Part shown: piece after piece, positions 8,302 through 19,312 of the stretch
How the letters are laid out: each line of letters begins with the position of its first letter
Numbering within the stretch: the first letter of the stretch is position 1
Source: Herbidospora mongoliensis
Lineage (GTDB): Bacteria > Actinomycetota > Actinomycetes > Streptosporangiales > Streptosporangiaceae
NCBI RefSeq assembly: GCF_001570545.1
Contig: NZ_BBXD01000010.1
Coordinates: forward strand, 599,230 to 663,229
Length of the DNA: 64,000 bases
Direction: 5' to 3'
Notes under the pieces: model-generated
What the model was told of the DNA's origin: nothing
Seen by the model: only the letters and a program-made list of their open reading frames with translations
Databases searched by the model: none
Translations under genes and position numbers: made by a program

Positions 8302-9699
8302 GTGGCCGGCATTCATGATCTCACCGCTCTCGAACTCGCCTCCGCGGTACGCGCCCGCGAGCTGTCGCCCGTCGAGATCGCGGAACACTTCCTCGCCCGG
8401 ACCGACGAGGTCGGCGCGTTCGTCACCGTGACCGCCGAGATAGCCCTTGACCAGGCGCGACGCCTCGAAAACGAAGACCCGGGAGATCGGCCGCTGTTCG
8501 GCGTGCCGGTGCCGGTGAAGGACCTGAACTTCGTGAAGGGCGTGCCCGTCAGGTTCGGTTCCGCCACCTATCAGGACTTCATCGCGCCCGTGGACGACTC
8601 CATCGTCACCCGGCTGCGCGAGGCCGGGACCGTTTTGACCGGTAAGACCAATACGCCAGAGTTCGGTTTGCCCTGCTACACGGAACCAGCCTTCGGGCCA
8701 CCGGCCCGCACCCCCTGGGACGTGACCAGGTCGGCGGGTGGGTCGAGTGGGGGAGCGGCGGCTGCCGTGGCCGCCGGGCTCGCGCCGGTCGCGCACGGGA
8801 GTGACGGAGCGGGGTCGATCCGCATCCCGGCCGCGGCCTGCGGCCTGTTCGGCATCAAGCCCAGTCGTGGACGGGTGTCGTTCGCCCCGATGATCCCCGA
8901 TCTGGCGGGGCTGTCGGCCAACGGGCCGCTGGCCCGCAACGTCGCCGACGCGGCGGCGCTGCTCGACGTCCTGGCCCATCACCAGCCAGGAGACATGTAC
9001 TGGGCGCCCGATCCCGGGACGTCCTTCTCCGCCCATGTCGGCAGAGACCCGGGGAAGCTCAGGATCGCGCGCTACTGCGACCCGGTGGTGGAGGGGGCGG
9101 AACTCCACACCGAAGTGATCGCGGCCTACGACCACGCGACGAAGCTCCTGGAACGACTCGGGCACGAGGTCGTCGACATCCCCAACCCCTACGGCGCCGA
9201 CACCGTGGCGCTGTTCGAGCGCATGTGGTTCAGCTTCGCCTGCATGCACGTCGTCGCGCCCGACCGGGAGCACCTGCTGCGGCCCGTCACGGCGTGGCTG
9301 CGCGAACGCGGGTTCGCCACCTCGGCGCCCGACTTCCTCCGGGCCCAGTCGGCGATCCAGCTCGCCACCCGGTTCGCGCTGCTGGTCACCGACGAGTTCG
9401 ATGCGGTGCTGACGCCCACGGTCACCGGGCCGACCCCGGAGATCGGCTGGTTCGAGGACGTCGAGGACCCCGCCGAGACCTTCGCCCGGATGAAGCGGTT
9501 CGCGCCGTTCGCGGCCGTCTACAACGTCAGCGGCCAGCCCTCGGTCAACCTGCCGATCCACTGGACGCCCGAAGGCCTGCCCATCGGGGTGATGCTGGGC
9601 GGCCGATGGGCCGGGGAAGGCACGTTGATCGCGCTCTCGGCCCAGGTCGAGGCGGCCGTGGGCGGCTTCTGGGGAGAACGCCGCCCACCCGGCTGGTGA
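8302..9699 (+). CDS. Amidase-signature family hydrolase
   Basis: A 465-residue amidase-signature enzyme with the full Ser-cisSer-Lys triad: Lys73 in VPVKDLN, Ser148 in AGGSSGGAA and Ser172 in GAGSIRIPA, with the usual 24-residue spacing between the serines. Family members hydrolyse C-N amide bonds of varied substrates; it is not GatA, since no gatB or gatC is nearby. GTG start, preceded by an extended -10-like TGGTATAGG. The substrate cannot be predicted. Confidence 0.9.
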   Translation: MAGIHDLTALELASAVRARELSPVEIAEHFLARTDEVGAFVTVTAEIALDQARRLENEDPGDRPLFGVPVPVKDLNFVKGVPVRFGSATYQDFIAPVDDSIVTRLREAGTVLTGKTNTPEFGLPCYTEPAFGPPARTPWDVTRSAGGSSGGAAAAVAAGLAPVAHGSDGAGSIRIPAAACGLFGIKPSRGRVSFAPMIPDLAGLSANGPLARNVADAAALLDVLAHHQPGDMYWAPDPGTSFSAHVGRDPGKLRIARYCDPVVEGAELHTEVIAAYDHATKLLERLGHEVVDIPNPYGADTVALFERMWFSFACMHVVAPDREHLLRPVTAWLRERGFATSAPDFLRAQSAIQLATRFALLVTDEFDAVLTPTVTGPTPEIGWFEDVEDPAETFARMKRFAPFAAVYNVSGQPSVNLPIHWTPEGLPIGVMLGGRWAGEGTLIALSAQVEAAVGGFWGERRPPGW

Positions 9700-9702
9700 G
9701 CC

Positions 9703-10671
9703 CTAGATAAGTAGGGACACGACGTGTTCCGACACGTCGGCCAGCAGCCCCGAGGGCCTCACGTCGGTGCCCGCGATGGCGGACACCAGGCTCGGCAGGC
9801 CCTCCAGCGGGAAGCCGTCGTTCGCGGTGACCTCGTGGCCGACCGCGTTCTTGTCGAGGACGGCCCTGCTCCGCCGCCAGGCCTCCAGCACCTCTTCGGG
9901 TGAGGGCACGCCGAAGCCGTGCCCGACCGGAGCGGCGTGGCGGAGCCGTACGAGAGGGGTGTCGGCGAAGGCCAGGGCGGTGCGGCAGCGGGTGGCCAGG
10001 GTGTCCTTGTCGGGGACCCAGTCCATGGCCGTACAGGGGGTGCGGCACTTGGCGACGCAGACGGCCATCGCGCCGGCGACCTGGCTGTGCTGGCGGTCGA
10101 AGTAGGCCCGCCAGCCTTCGGCCGGCTCCGACGCCACGCGGAGCGATCGCTGGGTGGCCGACTGCTCGGAGCGGGTGTGGTCGCACTCCTTCTCGCCGAT
10201 GACGCCGAAGCGGCTGCCGGGCGCCTGAAGGCCCTCGGGCCAGCGGGCCGGGTCGCCCGAGTGGCCCAGCGCCTCTTCGAAGGCGAGGAGCGGCAGGTAT
10301 TCGGACGTGATGTGCAGCGCGGCCATCATCGCGCTGAGCTCCCGTTGGTCCCACCGCACCTTGATCACCTCAAGGAGCAGGGAGTAGGCCGGGCGCAGCG
10401 AGTCGAGGGCGCCGCGGGGGCGTTCCTTCGGGGTCTGCGGCATGTGGCAGGCGCGGGCCCGGCGACGCAGGTCAGCGGGGATCACCGGGGCGTCGAGCTC
10501 GCTCGCGAAATCTTCGGCGTCGAGCGTCAGCAGACGCTGGCCGAACTCGCAGACGGCCGCCACCAGCGCCGCGCGTGCCTCGTCGGGCAGCACGGAGCTG
10601 GACAGGGCGCCGACGTCGCCGAAGGAATAACGGCGGGCCAGCGCGATGAGCAGGTCGTGGGCCGACTCCAT
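9703..10671 (-). CDS. Conserved-looking hypothetical protein, 322 aa
   Basis: I do not recognise this protein. It is 322 residues, soluble and helix-rich by eye, with no signal peptide or membrane segment. A notable cluster CVAKCRTPC near residue 210 could bind metal. Codon use matches its neighbours and the frame is clean, so it is very probably a real gene. It ends 3 nt from the convergent amidase stop and is separated from upstream pepN by a strong terminator, so it is likely monocistronic. Confidence 0.7.
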   Translation of the reverse strand: MESAHDLLIALARRYSFGDVGALSSSVLPDEARAALVAAVCEFGQRLLTLDAEDFASELDAPVIPADLRRRARACHMPQTPKERPRGALDSLRPAYSLLLEVIKVRWDQRELSAMMAALHITSEYLPLLAFEEALGHSGDPARWPEGLQAPGSRFGVIGEKECDHTRSEQSATQRSLRVASEPAEGWRAYFDRQHSQVAGAMAVCVAKCRTPCTAMDWVPDKDTLATRCRTALAFADTPLVRLRHAAPVGHGFGVPSPEEVLEAWRRSRAVLDKNAVGHEVTANDGFPLEGLPSLVSAIAGTDVRPSGLLADVSEHVVSLLI

Positions 10672-10695
10672 CCATTCACTTTCTCACGGGGTACG

Positions 10696-10725
10696 GGGGA
10701 GGCCGGGCGCGGGCCCGGCCTCCCC
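10696..10725 (-). terminator. Strong terminator downstream of pepN
   Basis: A 13-bp perfect stem, GGGGAGGCCGGGC (10696-10708) and GCCCGGCCTCCCC (10713-10725), with a GCGG tetraloop. It lies 17 nt beyond the pepN stop and ahead of the 322-residue hypothetical gene. Very stable, no U-tract. Confidence 0.8.
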
Positions 10726-10742
10726 AGAACCTACGTGACCGT

Positions 10743-13310
<2,568 letters not shown>

Positions 13311-13409
13311 ATCCGCTCCTCACACACGGCCCGCCGCACCGTCGCGACCGGGATGACCGCATCCTGCCACGGCGACCGGACAAAGCCGCACTCAAATGTT
13401 TCCCTACCT

Positions 13410-13436
13410 GGAATAGGTAGATCCCTGACTCCAGTT
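13410..13436 (+). promoter_or_regulatory. SigR/SigH-type promoter
   Basis: GGAAT at 13410-13414 and GTT at 13434-13436, separated by 19 nt, match the GGAAT-N18/19-GTT pattern of the disulfide-stress sigma factors SigR/SigH. It sits about 45 bp before the start of an Rv2466c-like gene, a family known to be SigH-controlled in mycobacteria. It overlaps a CTACCT/AGGTAG dyad at 13404-13420. Confidence 0.6.
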
Positions 13437-13477
13437 GTCGATCGATGGAACCACATTCTTGTCGGGAGAGTGAACAA

Positions 13478-14098
13478 ATGTCCGAACGCAAGATCGCAGA
13501 TTTCTGGTTTGACCCCTTCTGTCCTTGGGCGTGGCTGACCTCGCGGTGGATGCTCGAAGTGGAGAAGGTGCGGCCGGTCACCATCCGCTGGCATCTCATG
13601 AGCCTCACCTTCCTGAATGAGGGACGCGATCTCCCGGCGGAATATCAGGCACGGACGAGCAAGGCAATCGGGCCGGTCCGCGTCGTCGCGGCCGCGCAGC
13701 GCAAGTACGGCGACGAGGTGGTCGGCGAGCTCTACACCCAGCTCGGCACCCGCTTCCACCCCGGTCAGCGCATCAAGGACCTCGGCGATCTCCAGGAAGT
13801 CGTCGCCGAGGCGCTCGTGGCGGCCGGGCTCGACCCCGCTCTGGCGGGCGAGATGGACTCCACGGAGTACGACGAGGAGATCCGCCGCTCCCACCACGCG
13901 GGAATGGACCAGGTCGGCATGGACGTCGGCACCCCCGTCGTCGCGGTCGAGGGCGTCGCCTTCTTCGGCCCCGTGATCAGTCCCGCCCCGAAGGGCGAGG
14001 CGGCGGGCCGGCTGTGGGACGGAGTGGTCCTGGTGGCGTCCACCGACGGGTTCTTCGAACTGAAGCGGACCCGCACCAGGGACCCCATCTTCGATTGA
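13478..14098 (+). CDS. DsbA-fold thiol protein, mycothiol-dependent nitroreductase Rv2466c family
   Basis: A 206-residue thioredoxin-fold protein colinear with Mycobacterium Rv2466c, a mycothiol-dependent reductase. Shared blocks include ADFWFDPFCPW at the N-terminus, SHHAGMD, DVGTPVV, VAFFGPV and the terminal ELKRTRTRDPIFD. The active site reads CPWA (Cys15, Ala18) whereas Rv2466c has CPWC, so the resolving cysteine is absent and a monothiol mechanism with mycothiol is likely. ATG 13478 is chosen for GGGAGAG just upstream; an upstream ATG at 13445 lacks one. Expected in the cytoplasm, induced by thiol oxidation. Confidence 0.88.
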   Translation: MSERKIADFWFDPFCPWAWLTSRWMLEVEKVRPVTIRWHLMSLTFLNEGRDLPAEYQARTSKAIGPVRVVAAAQRKYGDEVVGELYTQLGTRFHPGQRIKDLGDLQEVVAEALVAAGLDPALAGEMDSTEYDEEIRRSHHAGMDQVGMDVGTPVVAVEGVAFFGPVISPAPKGEAAGRLWDGVVLVASTDGFFELKRTRTRDPIFD

Positions 14099-14144
14099 CA
14101 GGTGGAACTCGCCATATGACACCGTTCACGCAAGGATGGGGCGC

Positions 14145-15548
14145 ATGCGTCAGCTCTTCGTGAACGGTGCCTGGGTGCCCTCGGCGTCCGGCGAAGGCGT
14201 CGACGTCGTCAATCCGGCGACCGAGGAGGTCGTCGACCGGGTCCCGGCCGGATGCGCCGACGACGTGGCCGACGCGGTCGACGCCGCCCGGCACGCCTTC
14301 CCCCGGTGGGCGGCCACTCCGCCGGAGGAACGCGGCGCGCTGCTGTCCCGCGCGGCCGAGCTGATCGAGTCACGGGCCCGGAAGATCGCCGAGATCATCG
14401 CGACCGACATGGGCTCGCCCCTGGGTTTCGCGCTGCGCACGCAGACGCAGATGCCCGCCACGGTGCTCAAATCCTTCGCCGGCATGGCCGGGCGGCAGAC
14501 CGAGACCACCCGGGTGGGCAACTCCCTGGTCGTCAGGGAGCCGGTGGGCGTGGTCGCCGCGATCACGCCCTGGAACTATCCGCTGCACCAGGCGATCTGC
14601 AAGGTCGGCGCCGCGCTGGCGGCCGGGTGCACGGTCGTGCTGAAGCCCAGCGAGGTGGCGCCGCTTGCGGCCTACGCGCTGGCGGAGGTGCTCGAAGAGG
14701 CGGGGCTGCCGCGGGGCGTCTTCAACTTGGTGAGCGGGCCCGGCCAGACCGTCGGTGAGGCACTGGCCGCCCATCACGACGTCGACATGGTCTCCTTCAC
14801 CGGTTCGACCGCCGCCGGGCGCCGGGTCGCCGTGCTGGCGGGCGGCTCGGTGAAGCGGGTAGCGCTGGAGCTCGGCGGCAAGTCGGCCAACGTGATCCTG
14901 CCGGGCGCCGACCTGGAGACGGCGGTCAAGGTGGGGGTCGGGCAGGCCTACACCAACGCCGGGCAGACCTGTTCGGCGCTGACCCGCATGCTCGTCCAGT
15001 GGGACCAATACGACGAGGCCGTGCGGATGGCCGTCGCGTTCTCCCGCAAATACACCGTGGGCGACCCGTTCGCCGACGACACCCGCATCGGGCCCCTCGT
15101 GTCGAAGGTCCAGCGTGACCGGGTGATCCGCTACCTCAACGTCGGCCAGGAGGAGGGCGCCCGGCTCGTTGCCGGGGGCACCGAGCCCGTCCACGAGCGC
15201 GGCTACTACGTCGAGCCCGCCGTCTTCGCTGGCGTCGCGCCGGGCATGACGATCGAGCAGGAGGAGATCTTCGGCCCGGTGCTGTCGATCGTCCCCTACG
15301 GCACCGTCGACGAGGCCGTCTCGATCGCCAACGGCACCCCCTACGGCCTGTCGGGCGCCGTCTGGGCGAAAGACGAGGAGCAGGCCGTCAGCGTGGCCCG
15401 CAGGCTGCGCACCGGGCAGGTCGCGATCAACGGCGGCCGGTTCAACCCGCTGGCCCCGTTCGGCGGCTACGGGCAGTCGGGCGTCGGCCGGGAGCTGGGC
15501 GAGGCCGGGTTCGACGAGTTCCTCCAGGTCAAGTCTTTGCAGATGTGA
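14145..15548 (+). CDS. NAD(P)-dependent aldehyde dehydrogenase
   Basis: A 467-residue ALDH-superfamily enzyme oxidising an aldehyde to an acid. Catalytic residues are visible: Asn144 in TPWNYP, general base Glu242 in LELGGKSAN and nucleophile Cys276 in NAGQTCSA, plus the FTGSTAAG nucleotide-binding motif. I chose ATG 14145 because AAGGATGGGG precedes it; ATG 14136 would add three residues. Substrate unknown. The following dehydrogenase starts 37 nt downstream on the same strand, and the pair may be co-transcribed. Confidence 0.92.
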   Translation: MRQLFVNGAWVPSASGEGVDVVNPATEEVVDRVPAGCADDVADAVDAARHAFPRWAATPPEERGALLSRAAELIESRARKIAEIIATDMGSPLGFALRTQTQMPATVLKSFAGMAGRQTETTRVGNSLVVREPVGVVAAITPWNYPLHQAICKVGAALAAGCTVVLKPSEVAPLAAYALAEVLEEAGLPRGVFNLVSGPGQTVGEALAAHHDVDMVSFTGSTAAGRRVAVLAGGSVKRVALELGGKSANVILPGADLETAVKVGVGQAYTNAGQTCSALTRMLVQWDQYDEAVRMAVAFSRKYTVGDPFADDTRIGPLVSKVQRDRVIRYLNVGQEEGARLVAGGTEPVHERGYYVEPAVFAGVAPGMTIEQEEIFGPVLSIVPYGTVDEAVSIANGTPYGLSGAVWAKDEEQAVSVARRLRTGQVAINGGRFNPLAPFGGYGQSGVGRELGEAGFDEFLQVKSLQM

Positions 15549-15585
15549 TCTTTCCGGCTTGACCCGGGCACAGATACACAAAGTC

Positions 15586-16791
15586 ATGCACGTCTTGATC
15601 GTGGGACTGGGCTACGTCGGGCTGCCGACCGCGCTGGCCTTCCTCGAAGCGGGCTGCCGGGTCACCGGCTACGACGTCAGCGCCGCCCGGCTCGCCGCCA
15701 TCCGCTCGGGCGAGGCCGACCTGTCGCCCCGCGACCACGCGCGGCTGCGCCGCCACCGGCTGGTGACCACCACCGATCCGGCCGCCATCGCCACCGCCGA
15801 CGCCGTGGTGATCTGTGTGCCGACGCCGGTGGACGAGCGGCGCGTACCGAACCTGAAGGCGCTGAGAGCGGCCTGCGGCACGGTCGTCGCCCACGCGGTG
15901 CGCGGGCAGCTCGTGGTGCTGACCTCGACCACCTATGTCGGGTCCACCCGCGACCTCCTGATCGACCGGCTCGAAGGGGTCGACGTCGTGTTCAGCCCGG
16001 AACGCGTCGATCCGGGCCCCGGCGGGCGGCCGCTGGAACACGTGCCCAGGGTGCTCGGGCCGGCCTCGGCCAGGGCGGGCGACCGCGCCGAGGAACTGCT
16101 CAAGCGGGTGGCGCCGCAGGTGCACCGGGTCAGCTCGCCGGAGGCGGCCGAGCTGTGCAAGCTGCTGGAGAACTCGTTCCGGGCGGTCAACATCGCGCTG
16201 GCCAACGAGTTCGCCGACATCGCCCGCGAGGTCGGGGTCGACCCGGTCGAGGTGATCGAGGCGGCGGCCACCAAACCGTTCGGGTTCATGCGCTTCGACC
16301 CCGGGCCCGGCGTCGGCGGGCAGTGCGTGCCCTCCGATCCCTACTACCTGCTGTGGCGGCTGCGCCGGGCGGCGCCGACGGTGCTGACCGCCGCGATGGG
16401 GGCCATCGCGGCCCGGCCGCAGGCGGTGGTGCGGCGGGCGCTGGAGATGCTGGCGTCGGCCGGGCGGGACATCCGGGACGCGAAGGTGCTGATCGCCGGG
16501 GTGTCGTACAAGCCGGGGGTGGCCGACGCGCGGGAGACGCCCGCCGCGCCGATCATCGCCGAGCTGCGGCGGCTGGGCGCGCGGGTGGAGTTCACCGATC
16601 CGCTGGTGGTGGAGCTCTCGGTCGGGGAGGAGTTCCTCAAACGCGCACCGGATCCCCGGGCCGAGCCGTGGGACCTCGTCATCGTGCACACGCTGGGCGG
16701 TGACCTCGGGTGGCTGACGCCGGAGCAGGCGGTCCTGGACGCCACCTACCGGCTGGAGCGCCCCGAGCCCAGCCGCTGGGAGGTGCCTTAG
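15586..16791 (+). CDS. Nucleotide-sugar dehydrogenase (WecC/UDP-GlcNAc dehydrogenase type)
   Basis: A 401-residue UDP-glucose/GDP-mannose dehydrogenase family enzyme that would oxidise a nucleotide sugar C6 alcohol to a uronic acid with NAD. The Rossmann motif is IVGLGYVGLPTA at 5-16, and catalytic Cys247 sits in PGVGGQCVPSDPYYL. The QCVPxDPYYL form resembles WecC/WbpA-type enzymes acting on UDP-HexNAc more than classic UDP-glucose dehydrogenase. ATG 15586 chosen over 15559 because the Rossmann strand begins immediately. Its stop overlaps the convergent def stop by 4 nt. A different family member lies at 34957-36288. Confidence 0.87.
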   Translation: MHVLIVGLGYVGLPTALAFLEAGCRVTGYDVSAARLAAIRSGEADLSPRDHARLRRHRLVTTTDPAAIATADAVVICVPTPVDERRVPNLKALRAACGTVVAHAVRGQLVVLTSTTYVGSTRDLLIDRLEGVDVVFSPERVDPGPGGRPLEHVPRVLGPASARAGDRAEELLKRVAPQVHRVSSPEAAELCKLLENSFRAVNIALANEFADIAREVGVDPVEVIEAAATKPFGFMRFDPGPGVGGQCVPSDPYYLLWRLRRAAPTVLTAAMGAIAARPQAVVRRALEMLASAGRDIRDAKVLIAGVSYKPGVADARETPAAPIIAELRRLGARVEFTDPLVVELSVGEEFLKRAPDPRAEPWDLVIVHTLGGDLGWLTPEQAVLDATYRLERPEPSRWEVP

Positions 16792-17279
16792 GGGGTCTGC
16801 AGCATGATGCGGCGGGCCGCGTTCTTCGGCAGGCGGTCGACGTAGAGGGTGCCGTTGAGGTGGTCGAACTCGTGCTGGAAGCAGCGGGCCAGCATGCCGC
16901 GCGCCTTCATCTCCACCGGGCGGCCGAGACGGTCGAAGCCCCGCACCGTGACTCCGGACGCGCGCGGGGTGGTCGAGTAGAGCGGCTTGCCGGTCTCCTT
17001 GCTCGGGACGGACAGACACCCTTCTTCCTCGAGGATCTCGGCGTCGTCGTCGATGACGAGTTCGGGGTTGACCAGAGCGCCCTTGCGGTTGCTGATGTCG
17101 TACACGAAAAGGCGTTTCCCCACACCGATCTGGGGGCCCGCGAGACCGACGCCGTCGGCCAGGTACATCGTGGCGAACATCTCGTCGATCAGGCGGCGCA
17201 GGTCCTTGTCGAACTGGGTCACCGGCTCGGCCGGGGTGCGCAGCACGGGATCTCCGATATACCGGATCTCGCGCATCAT
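16788..17279 (-). CDS. def: Peptide deformylase
   Basis: Metalloenzyme that removes the formyl group from nascent N-formyl-methionine peptides. It has 163 residues with all three family motifs: GVGLAGPQIG at 43-52, EGCLSVP at 86-92 (metal ligand Cys88) and QHEFDH (His136, catalytic Glu137, His140). Start ATG 17279 with GGAGGGC upstream; a second ATG follows immediately. Monocistronic, divergent from rpiB. Confidence 0.96.
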   Translation of the reverse strand: MMREIRYIGDPVLRTPAEPVTQFDKDLRRLIDEMFATMYLADGVGLAGPQIGVGKRLFVYDISNRKGALVNPELVIDDDAEILEEEGCLSVPSKETGKPLYSTTPRASGVTVRGFDRLGRPVEMKARGMLARCFQHEFDHLNGTLYVDRLPKNAARRIMLQTP

Positions 17280-17346
17280 GCCCTCCGCTGTAAGGGTTGA
17301 CGGGGGTAACTGGCCGTTACTCTAGTGGACCTGAGAAGCTCTCCGT

Positions 17347-17814
17347 ATGCGCGTCTACATCGGTTCTGACCACGCCGGCTACGACCTGAAGAACCACCTG
17401 GTCGGCTGGCTCAAAGAAAACGGCCACGACGTGGTCGACTGCGGTCCCTTCGTCTTCGACGCAGAAGACGACTATCCGCCCTTCGTGCTCCGTGCGGCCG
17501 CCGGGGTGGTGGCCGAGCCCGGTTCGCTGGGCGTGGTGATCGGCGGTTCTGGCAACGGCGAGGCCATCGCCGCCAACAAGGTCGAGGGCGTGCGCGCCGC
17601 GCTGGCGTGGAGCGACGAGACCGCCAGGCTCGGGCGGCAGCACAACGACGCCAACGTGATCAGCATCGGCGCCCGGATGCACTCCGAGGCCGACGCGACC
17701 CGTTTCGTCGAACTGTTCCTCGCCGAGCCCTACTCGGGCGCCGAGCGCCACACCCGGCGCATCGACATGCTGAGTGACTACGAGCAGAGCGGCGAACTGC
17801 CCCCGCTGCCCTAA
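17347..17814 (+). CDS. rpiB: Ribose-5-phosphate isomerase B
   Basis: Interconverts ribulose-5-phosphate and ribose-5-phosphate in the pentose phosphate pathway. It has 155 residues. SDHAGYDLK at 7-15 is the phosphate/sugar site, and GGSGNGEAIAANK carries Glu72, the catalytic base of the Mycobacterium type in place of the Cys found in E. coli RpiB. The WSDETARLGRQHNDANVISIG block is typical of actinobacteria. A TACTCT -10-like element lies upstream at about 17318. Confidence 0.95.
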   Translation: MRVYIGSDHAGYDLKNHLVGWLKENGHDVVDCGPFVFDAEDDYPPFVLRAAAGVVAEPGSLGVVIGGSGNGEAIAANKVEGVRAALAWSDETARLGRQHNDANVISIGARMHSEADATRFVELFLAEPYSGAERHTRRIDMLSDYEQSGELPPLP

Positions 17815-17957
17815 GGCTTCTTGCGGATCTCCTTGCGGGGGGCCTCGTCACGCAGGGGCCGCCGGTCGGCGGCCTCCTGCTGTTCCTTCGACGGACGCGA
17901 CACGTCGCGGGCGCGCATGGCGGTGATCGCCGTGATCGTCAAACTCGTCAGGGCCAT
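17811..17957 (-). CDS. Possible small protein, 48 aa
   Basis: A short frame from ATG 17957 to 17811, overlapping the rpiB stop by 4 nt on the opposite strand. The product has a short hydrophobic N-terminus (MALTSLTITAITAM) and a charged, Arg/Lys-rich tail. TACCCT ends 6 nt before the ATG, which would fit a leaderless start. Not recognised; could be chance coding in the gap between rpiB and the acetyltransferase. Confidence 0.3.
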   Translation of the reverse strand: MALTSLTITAITAMRARDVSRPSKEQQEAADRRPLRDEAPRKEIRKKP

Positions 17958-17971
17958 GGTCTGAGGGTAGT

Positions 17972-19195
17972 TCAGAAGACGAGCCCACCCCAGGGCAGCG
18001 GGCTCCACGACATCGCCGCCGACAGTTCCCGCACCGCGCCTTCGCGGTGCTCGGCGATCTGACCTGCCAGTCTGTACGACTCCAGCGACCGCCCCCCGAG
18101 ATACCCGGCGCCCAGGATCCTGACGGGCAGGCTGAGGTCGGGCGCGTCTTCGGTCGGCTCACACGTGCCCTTGGCGGTCGACAGCCGCCAGCGCCCGGCG
18201 TTCCACGGGCACACGTCGTCGTCGACCTCGACGACCAGGTCGACCGGCGCGCTGTAGACGCGCTGCGTGAGGGCCGCGGGCACGTCGACCAGGCGGATCC
18301 ACAGTTCGTCGAGGGTGCCGGCGGTCAGATGCCGGGGCTCGGCCAGCAGGTGCATGATCGGGTCGTCCGCGGGCCGGTTCCCGGCGAACACGCGCGAGCA
18401 CAGATCCCGGTCGAGGACGCTGCGCCACACCAGCGCGTAGGCGGCCGGGTCGAGGGCGAACAGCTCCTCGAGGTCCACCAGGCCGTCGGGCACGTCGTGG
18501 TCGGTGGTCTGACGCTTCACCCGGAACAGCGCGTAGCCGCGCACGCCCTGGTCGTCTTCGGCCAGCACGCAGCGCAGCCGCCCCGAACCGTGCCGGGCGT
18601 TGTCGTCGTCGGCCAGCACCGCGTTCCAGCGGGCAGGAGTGCGCGTGTAGAGACCCGGCCGGGAGGTCCTGACCTGGTCGAAGAGCTTCACGAACTCGTC
18701 GCGGACGTTTTCCGGCGGCTCGACCCGCAGGCGCAGGGCCGGGTCGACCGGGGCGTCGGGGCGAAAGGCGCTGGAGTGCTTGGGGATCGTGTAGAAGACG
18801 TTGTCGACCGCGCGGCCGTAGCCGTAGCGGCCGTAGATGGCGGCCTCGGAGGCGTAGAGCGCGGCGACCGACTCGCCCCGGTCGCGGATGTCGGAGAGCT
18901 GCCTGCGCATCAGCGAGCTCAGCACGCCCTGACGCCGGTGGGAGGCGAGCACGCCCACCGCGCTGACCCCGCCCACCGGGAGCACGCCGCCGGGGACGGT
19001 CATGTCGAAGCTCATCACCTGGGTGTAGCCGACCATGCGGTCGCCGTCGAAGGCCGCCAGGGACCGGTCGAACTCGGTGACCCCCTTGAACCGCTCGATC
19101 TGGCCGGGTGCCCAGGAGGAGACGAACGCCTCGTCGAGCAGGGCGCACACGGCGGGGAACTCAGATTCGGCGATAGGGCGAACGGGGTGATTCAC
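17972..19195 (-). CDS. Eis-family GNAT acetyltransferase
   Basis: A 407-residue tripartite Eis-type acetyltransferase: N-terminal GNAT, second GNAT-like domain and a C-terminal sterol-carrier-like domain. The acetyl-CoA motif is VGVLASHRRQGVLSSLM near 84-100. The chain ends WGGLVF, and the terminal carboxylate is catalytic in Eis enzymes. Mycobacterial Eis acetylates aminoglycosides and peptides at several positions; here the natural substrate is unknown. Divergent from the next gene. Confidence 0.9.
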   Translation of the reverse strand: MNHPVRPIAESEFPAVCALLDEAFVSSWAPGQIERFKGVTEFDRSLAAFDGDRMVGYTQVMSFDMTVPGGVLPVGGVSAVGVLASHRRQGVLSSLMRRQLSDIRDRGESVAALYASEAAIYGRYGYGRAVDNVFYTIPKHSSAFRPDAPVDPALRLRVEPPENVRDEFVKLFDQVRTSRPGLYTRTPARWNAVLADDDNARHGSGRLRCVLAEDDQGVRGYALFRVKRQTTDHDVPDGLVDLEELFALDPAAYALVWRSVLDRDLCSRVFAGNRPADDPIMHLLAEPRHLTAGTLDELWIRLVDVPAALTQRVYSAPVDLVVEVDDDVCPWNAGRWRLSTAKGTCEPTEDAPDLSLPVRILGAGYLGGRSLESYRLAGQIAEHREGAVRELSAAMSWSPLPWGGLVF

Positions 19196-19312
19196 GGCAC
19201 CACCGTAGGGCCGGGCAAAGAGGGACGGCCACCCAATATACGTCCTAAATGATCAAGGTGTTGGTCAAGACAGCGCCTTACCACGAAGCCGACCGATACA
19301 GTCGTCGTCATC

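Noticed and set aside
8179..9561. Upstream extension of the NERD frame to 733 residues
   Set aside because: The extension lies antisense to the amidase and has no motif; it would not be translated.
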